This document shows positions 21,743 through 23,310 of a stretch of DNA of 23,310 nt, piece by piece. Below the pieces are notes generated by a model. That model was not told the origin of the DNA. It did not search any database and saw only the letters and a list, made by a program, of their open reading frames with translations. The first letter of the stretch is position 1, and every line of letters begins with the position of its first letter. Origin of the DNA: a virus; the IMG/VR virus record IMGVR_UViG_3300032285_000284, positions 1-23,310 of that record; one strand, written 5' to 3'. Both the position numbers and the translations under genes were made by a program.

Positions 21743-22191
21743 TTGATTTTAAGCCCTTCTGGATCAGAAAAGTAACTCGCCGCTTGCGGTCCCTTGGTCA
21801 GGTTAAGATCCTTGGGATTGGCCCCAACAGGTTCGCCGCCGACAGATTGTACCGCACCGCCAGCCAAAACGGAAGCCATGTTGAATCTGCCGCCGCCGCC
21901 CCACATAACGGCATCACCGGGGCGTGATTCTTTGGTCTGGTTGTTACGGGTGTGATAACCTTCTTGGAACTCGCCTTCGCGGGTGGTCTTGATGTTGGTC
22001 ATCTTAAATTCTTTAGCCAAGCCTTTAGCCGTGGTATCTACCATCTTGCTTTTGGCGGCTTTGGTCGAATCGCGCATCGACGGCGCTTTCAAAATAACCA
22101 CTGCCACGTCCAGACAGCCATGGGGGCACAGCGGCTCCCAAGCGTCAAAGTATCCGTGTTCCAAGCATTTATAAGATCTGAGAATAGCCAT
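21739..22191 (-). CDS. Cys/His-rich N-terminal protein between terminase and portal
   Basis: This protein has 150 residues. ATG 22189-22191 comes four bases after the preceding stop, with AGGGTGA just upstream. The N-terminus YKCLEHGYFDAWEPLCPHGC places C9, H12, C22, H24 and C26 as possible zinc ligands, like a short zinc ribbon. The middle is Lys/Thr-rich (STKAAKSKMVDTTAKGLAKE, then EFQEGYHTRNNQT), and the rest is Gly/Pro-rich (AVMWGGGGRFNMASVLAGGA). It is coupled to the portal gene by ATGA. I recall related uncharacterised proteins with this zinc-ribbon start near phage portals. The role is unknown; a packaging or head accessory is possible. Confidence 0.77.
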   Translation of the reverse strand: MAILRSYKCLEHGYFDAWEPLCPHGCLDVAVVILKAPSMRDSTKAAKSKMVDTTAKGLAKEFKMTNIKTTREGEFQEGYHTRNNQTKESRPGDAVMWGGGGRFNMASVLAGGAVQSVGGEPVGANPKDLNLTKGPQAASYFSDPEGLKIK

Positions 22192-22195
22192 GCCG

Positions 22196-22588
22196 TCACC
22201 CTTTCATAAGCTCTTCAAAGGTTGGTTCAGAATAGTCGGCCCTGTTCTTGAGGCCGATCTTTAATTTGATCTCTCCGTCTTGAACCGTCAAGCCGTAGGA
22301 GCGTCTGATTCTTGGACGGGGGTTTTTAACATATCGGACTTCTCTGGTTAAATCCCTGTGCTGTACGATTTCAATTTCCCCATTCTGCAATCTTAACAAT
22401 GCCTTAGACATTCTGATCTGCGTCGTTTCAGACATAGGCATCTTCTTCAACTGAAAAACCATCTTGATTGTAAAATCAGATAGGCCAGCCAAGTCAGCCA
22501 ATAGCTTGATTGATATTGGCCTGACGGGGTCGGCCAGCAGGCGGTCCATCCGGTTGTACAGATCTCTCTTGGTCAAAACCGTTTTCAT
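22196..22588 (-). CDS. HTH-like DNA-binding protein next to terminase
   Basis: This protein has 130 residues. The start overlaps the terminase stop by four bases (ATGA). Residues 25-70 resemble a lambda-repressor/XRE-like helix-turn-helix: ISIKLLADLAGLSDFTIKMV, then SETTQIRMSKALLRLQNGE. The A-x-x-A-G-L-S-x-x-T-I pattern fits the recognition turn. The C-terminal half is basic (REVRYVKNPRPRIRRSYGL) and then Lys/Glu mixed. A DNA-binding protein translationally coupled to TerL could be the small terminase, even though it comes after rather than before TerL, or a late-gene regulator. The fold is inferred by eye. Confidence 0.78.
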   Translation of the reverse strand: MKTVLTKRDLYNRMDRLLADPVRPISIKLLADLAGLSDFTIKMVFQLKKMPMSETTQIRMSKALLRLQNGEIEIVQHRDLTREVRYVKNPRPRIRRSYGLTVQDGEIKLKIGLKNRADYSEPTFEELMKG

Positions 22589-23310
22589 CGCCCGTATAGC
22601 CCTATGTTCTTGAGGTAATTAGAGACATTTTTGCCGACCGACAATTCTTCGGGCGTGTGGCTTTCTTGGGACTGGCTAACGCTTTTGGTGATTCGCATGG
22701 CAATCAGGCGGGGCTGAACCTGTTCAGCATAAGCTGCTGCCGCCAGCGCCGAGGCTATGACCCGATCATCTTTGCCGCGTCCAGGAGCGGAGATCGAGCC
22801 GCCGTCACGCACAATGGTTTTCATTTCTTCTAGCAAGTCGGGTGACTTCACAATACACATCTGACGTTCAAAATAGTCCTTGAAGTAGGACAGCATACGT
22901 TCCTTGGATGCCGAGGTAGTCAGCCAGCCGATGCTGGTCGAGATGCCGGACATGGTATCGTTCTTACGCCAGATATAGTTCTGCATGTGGGAGAGCACGT
23001 CCATCAGGGCTCTGCCGTTTTTCTCTGCTGGCATGGCAGCGGCTTGGCGCTTGAGATTACGCAGCTCGTTGATGACGGCCTGCCCCGGACCATTGACTTC
23101 GAGGTTCAGTGTAGAGTTCCGATAGGCTCCGGCCAAGTGCGCGATAACCCATGCAAATTGGTATGTGTTGAGTTCTGAGGTAGTGAACTCAGCAACTTGT
23201 TCCAGTCCGTCTGCGTAACAACGATATACTGCGATGCAGAAACGATCTGCCCAGTCTGAAGATCCATAAGCCGGATCTGCGCCGATAACATAGTACGCGG
23301 TGTCAATCGG
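22585..23310 (-). CDS. terL: Terminase large subunit, C-terminal nuclease part (5' end beyond the window)
   Basis: The frame is open from the right edge to TGA at 22585-22587: 241 residues of a longer protein. A TTG at 23134-23136 lies inside conserved sequence and is not a real start. The visible part is the RNase H/RuvC-like nuclease domain that cuts the concatemer. Motif I is YYVIGADPAYGSSDWADRFC with D12. Motif II is AYRNSTLNLEVNGPG with E71. Motif III is GRGKDDRVIASALAAAAYAE with D181/D182. These acidic residues normally bind two metal ions. The ATPase half must lie to the right of the window. The gene heads the packaging-portal cluster and is coupled to the HTH-like gene. Confidence 0.93.
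   Translation of the reverse strand, partial: PIDTAYYVIGADPAYGSSDWADRFCIAVYRCYADGLEQVAEFTTSELNTYQFAWVIAHLAGAYRNSTLNLEVNGPGQAVINELRNLKRQAAAMPAEKNGRALMDVLSHMQNYIWRKNDTMSGISTSIGWLTTSASKERMLSYFKDYFERQMCIVKSPDLLEEMKTIVRDGGSISAPGRGKDDRVIASALAAAAYAEQVQPRLIAMRITKSVSQSQESHTPEELSVGKNVSNYLKNIGLYGR

Noticed and set aside
1-23310. CRISPR arrays, tRNA genes, integrase, insertion sequences, defence or toxin-antitoxin genes
   Set aside because: None was recognised on either strand; the repeats seen are protein-coding repeats in adhesin genes, not spaced identical DNA repeats.

Overview
The window is a gene-dense stretch of tailed-phage (Caudoviricetes) DNA. Every supported gene lies on the minus strand, so it reads from right to left. 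The content points to a lytic short-tailed phage (podovirus type): terminase, portal, scaffold-like protein, major capsid protein, head-tail adaptor, a P22 gp10-like tail hub/nozzle, tailspike and fibres, then a block of Ala/Gln/Gly-rich proteins of the kind podoviruses inject with their DNA. I see no tape measure, tube, sheath or baseplate genes. The host cannot be named. Strong AAGGAGG-type ribosome binding sites and one TTGACA promoter box suggest a bacterium with ordinary sigma70-type signals, and the fibre domain types are ones I associate with aquatic phages (inference).

Layout in transcription order. (1) 23310-19902, packaging and portal: the C-terminal nuclease half of TerL (cut by the right edge), an HTH-like protein, a Cys/His-rich protein, the portal, then a 53-residue gene and an 11-residue Lys/Arg-rich ORF, closed by a clean intrinsic terminator. 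(2) 19843-19698: a second tiny basic ORF (10 residues), two hairpins and a promoter-like box with an embedded 15-bp dyad. This is the only real intergenic region. (3) 19697-16167, head: a Pro/Gly/Met-rich protein, a 61-residue basic protein, a scaffold-like coiled coil, the major capsid protein and three small structural proteins. (4) 16154-6597, adaptor and adhesion: adaptor, a gp10-like hub with six inserted GxGY repeats, a pectate-lyase-type tailspike with a C-terminal S74 chaperone, a small beta protein, a repetitive fibre and a five-repeat DUF7483-like protein. (5) 6589-497: a tail-assembly-chaperone-like protein, a one-helix membrane protein, a three-repeat HxxxH protein, a GNAT-like protein and three probable ejection proteins. 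(6) 452-1: a 66-residue possible small packaging protein and a GTG-started, two-helix holin-like gene running off the left edge.

Most neighbours are coupled by TAATG, TGATG or ATGA overlaps or by gaps of a few bases, so long polycistronic transcripts are likely. The probable function is one late program: package DNA through TerL and portal, build the head on the scaffold, attach the nozzle and adhesins, and load ejection proteins for the next infection.

The least explained parts are the two tiny Lys/Arg-rich ORFs around an internal terminator, the promoter/dyad that follows them, and a strong 12-bp RNA hairpin at the end of the 112-residue gene. No endolysin, integrase, repressor, tRNA or CRISPR array was recognised in the window.
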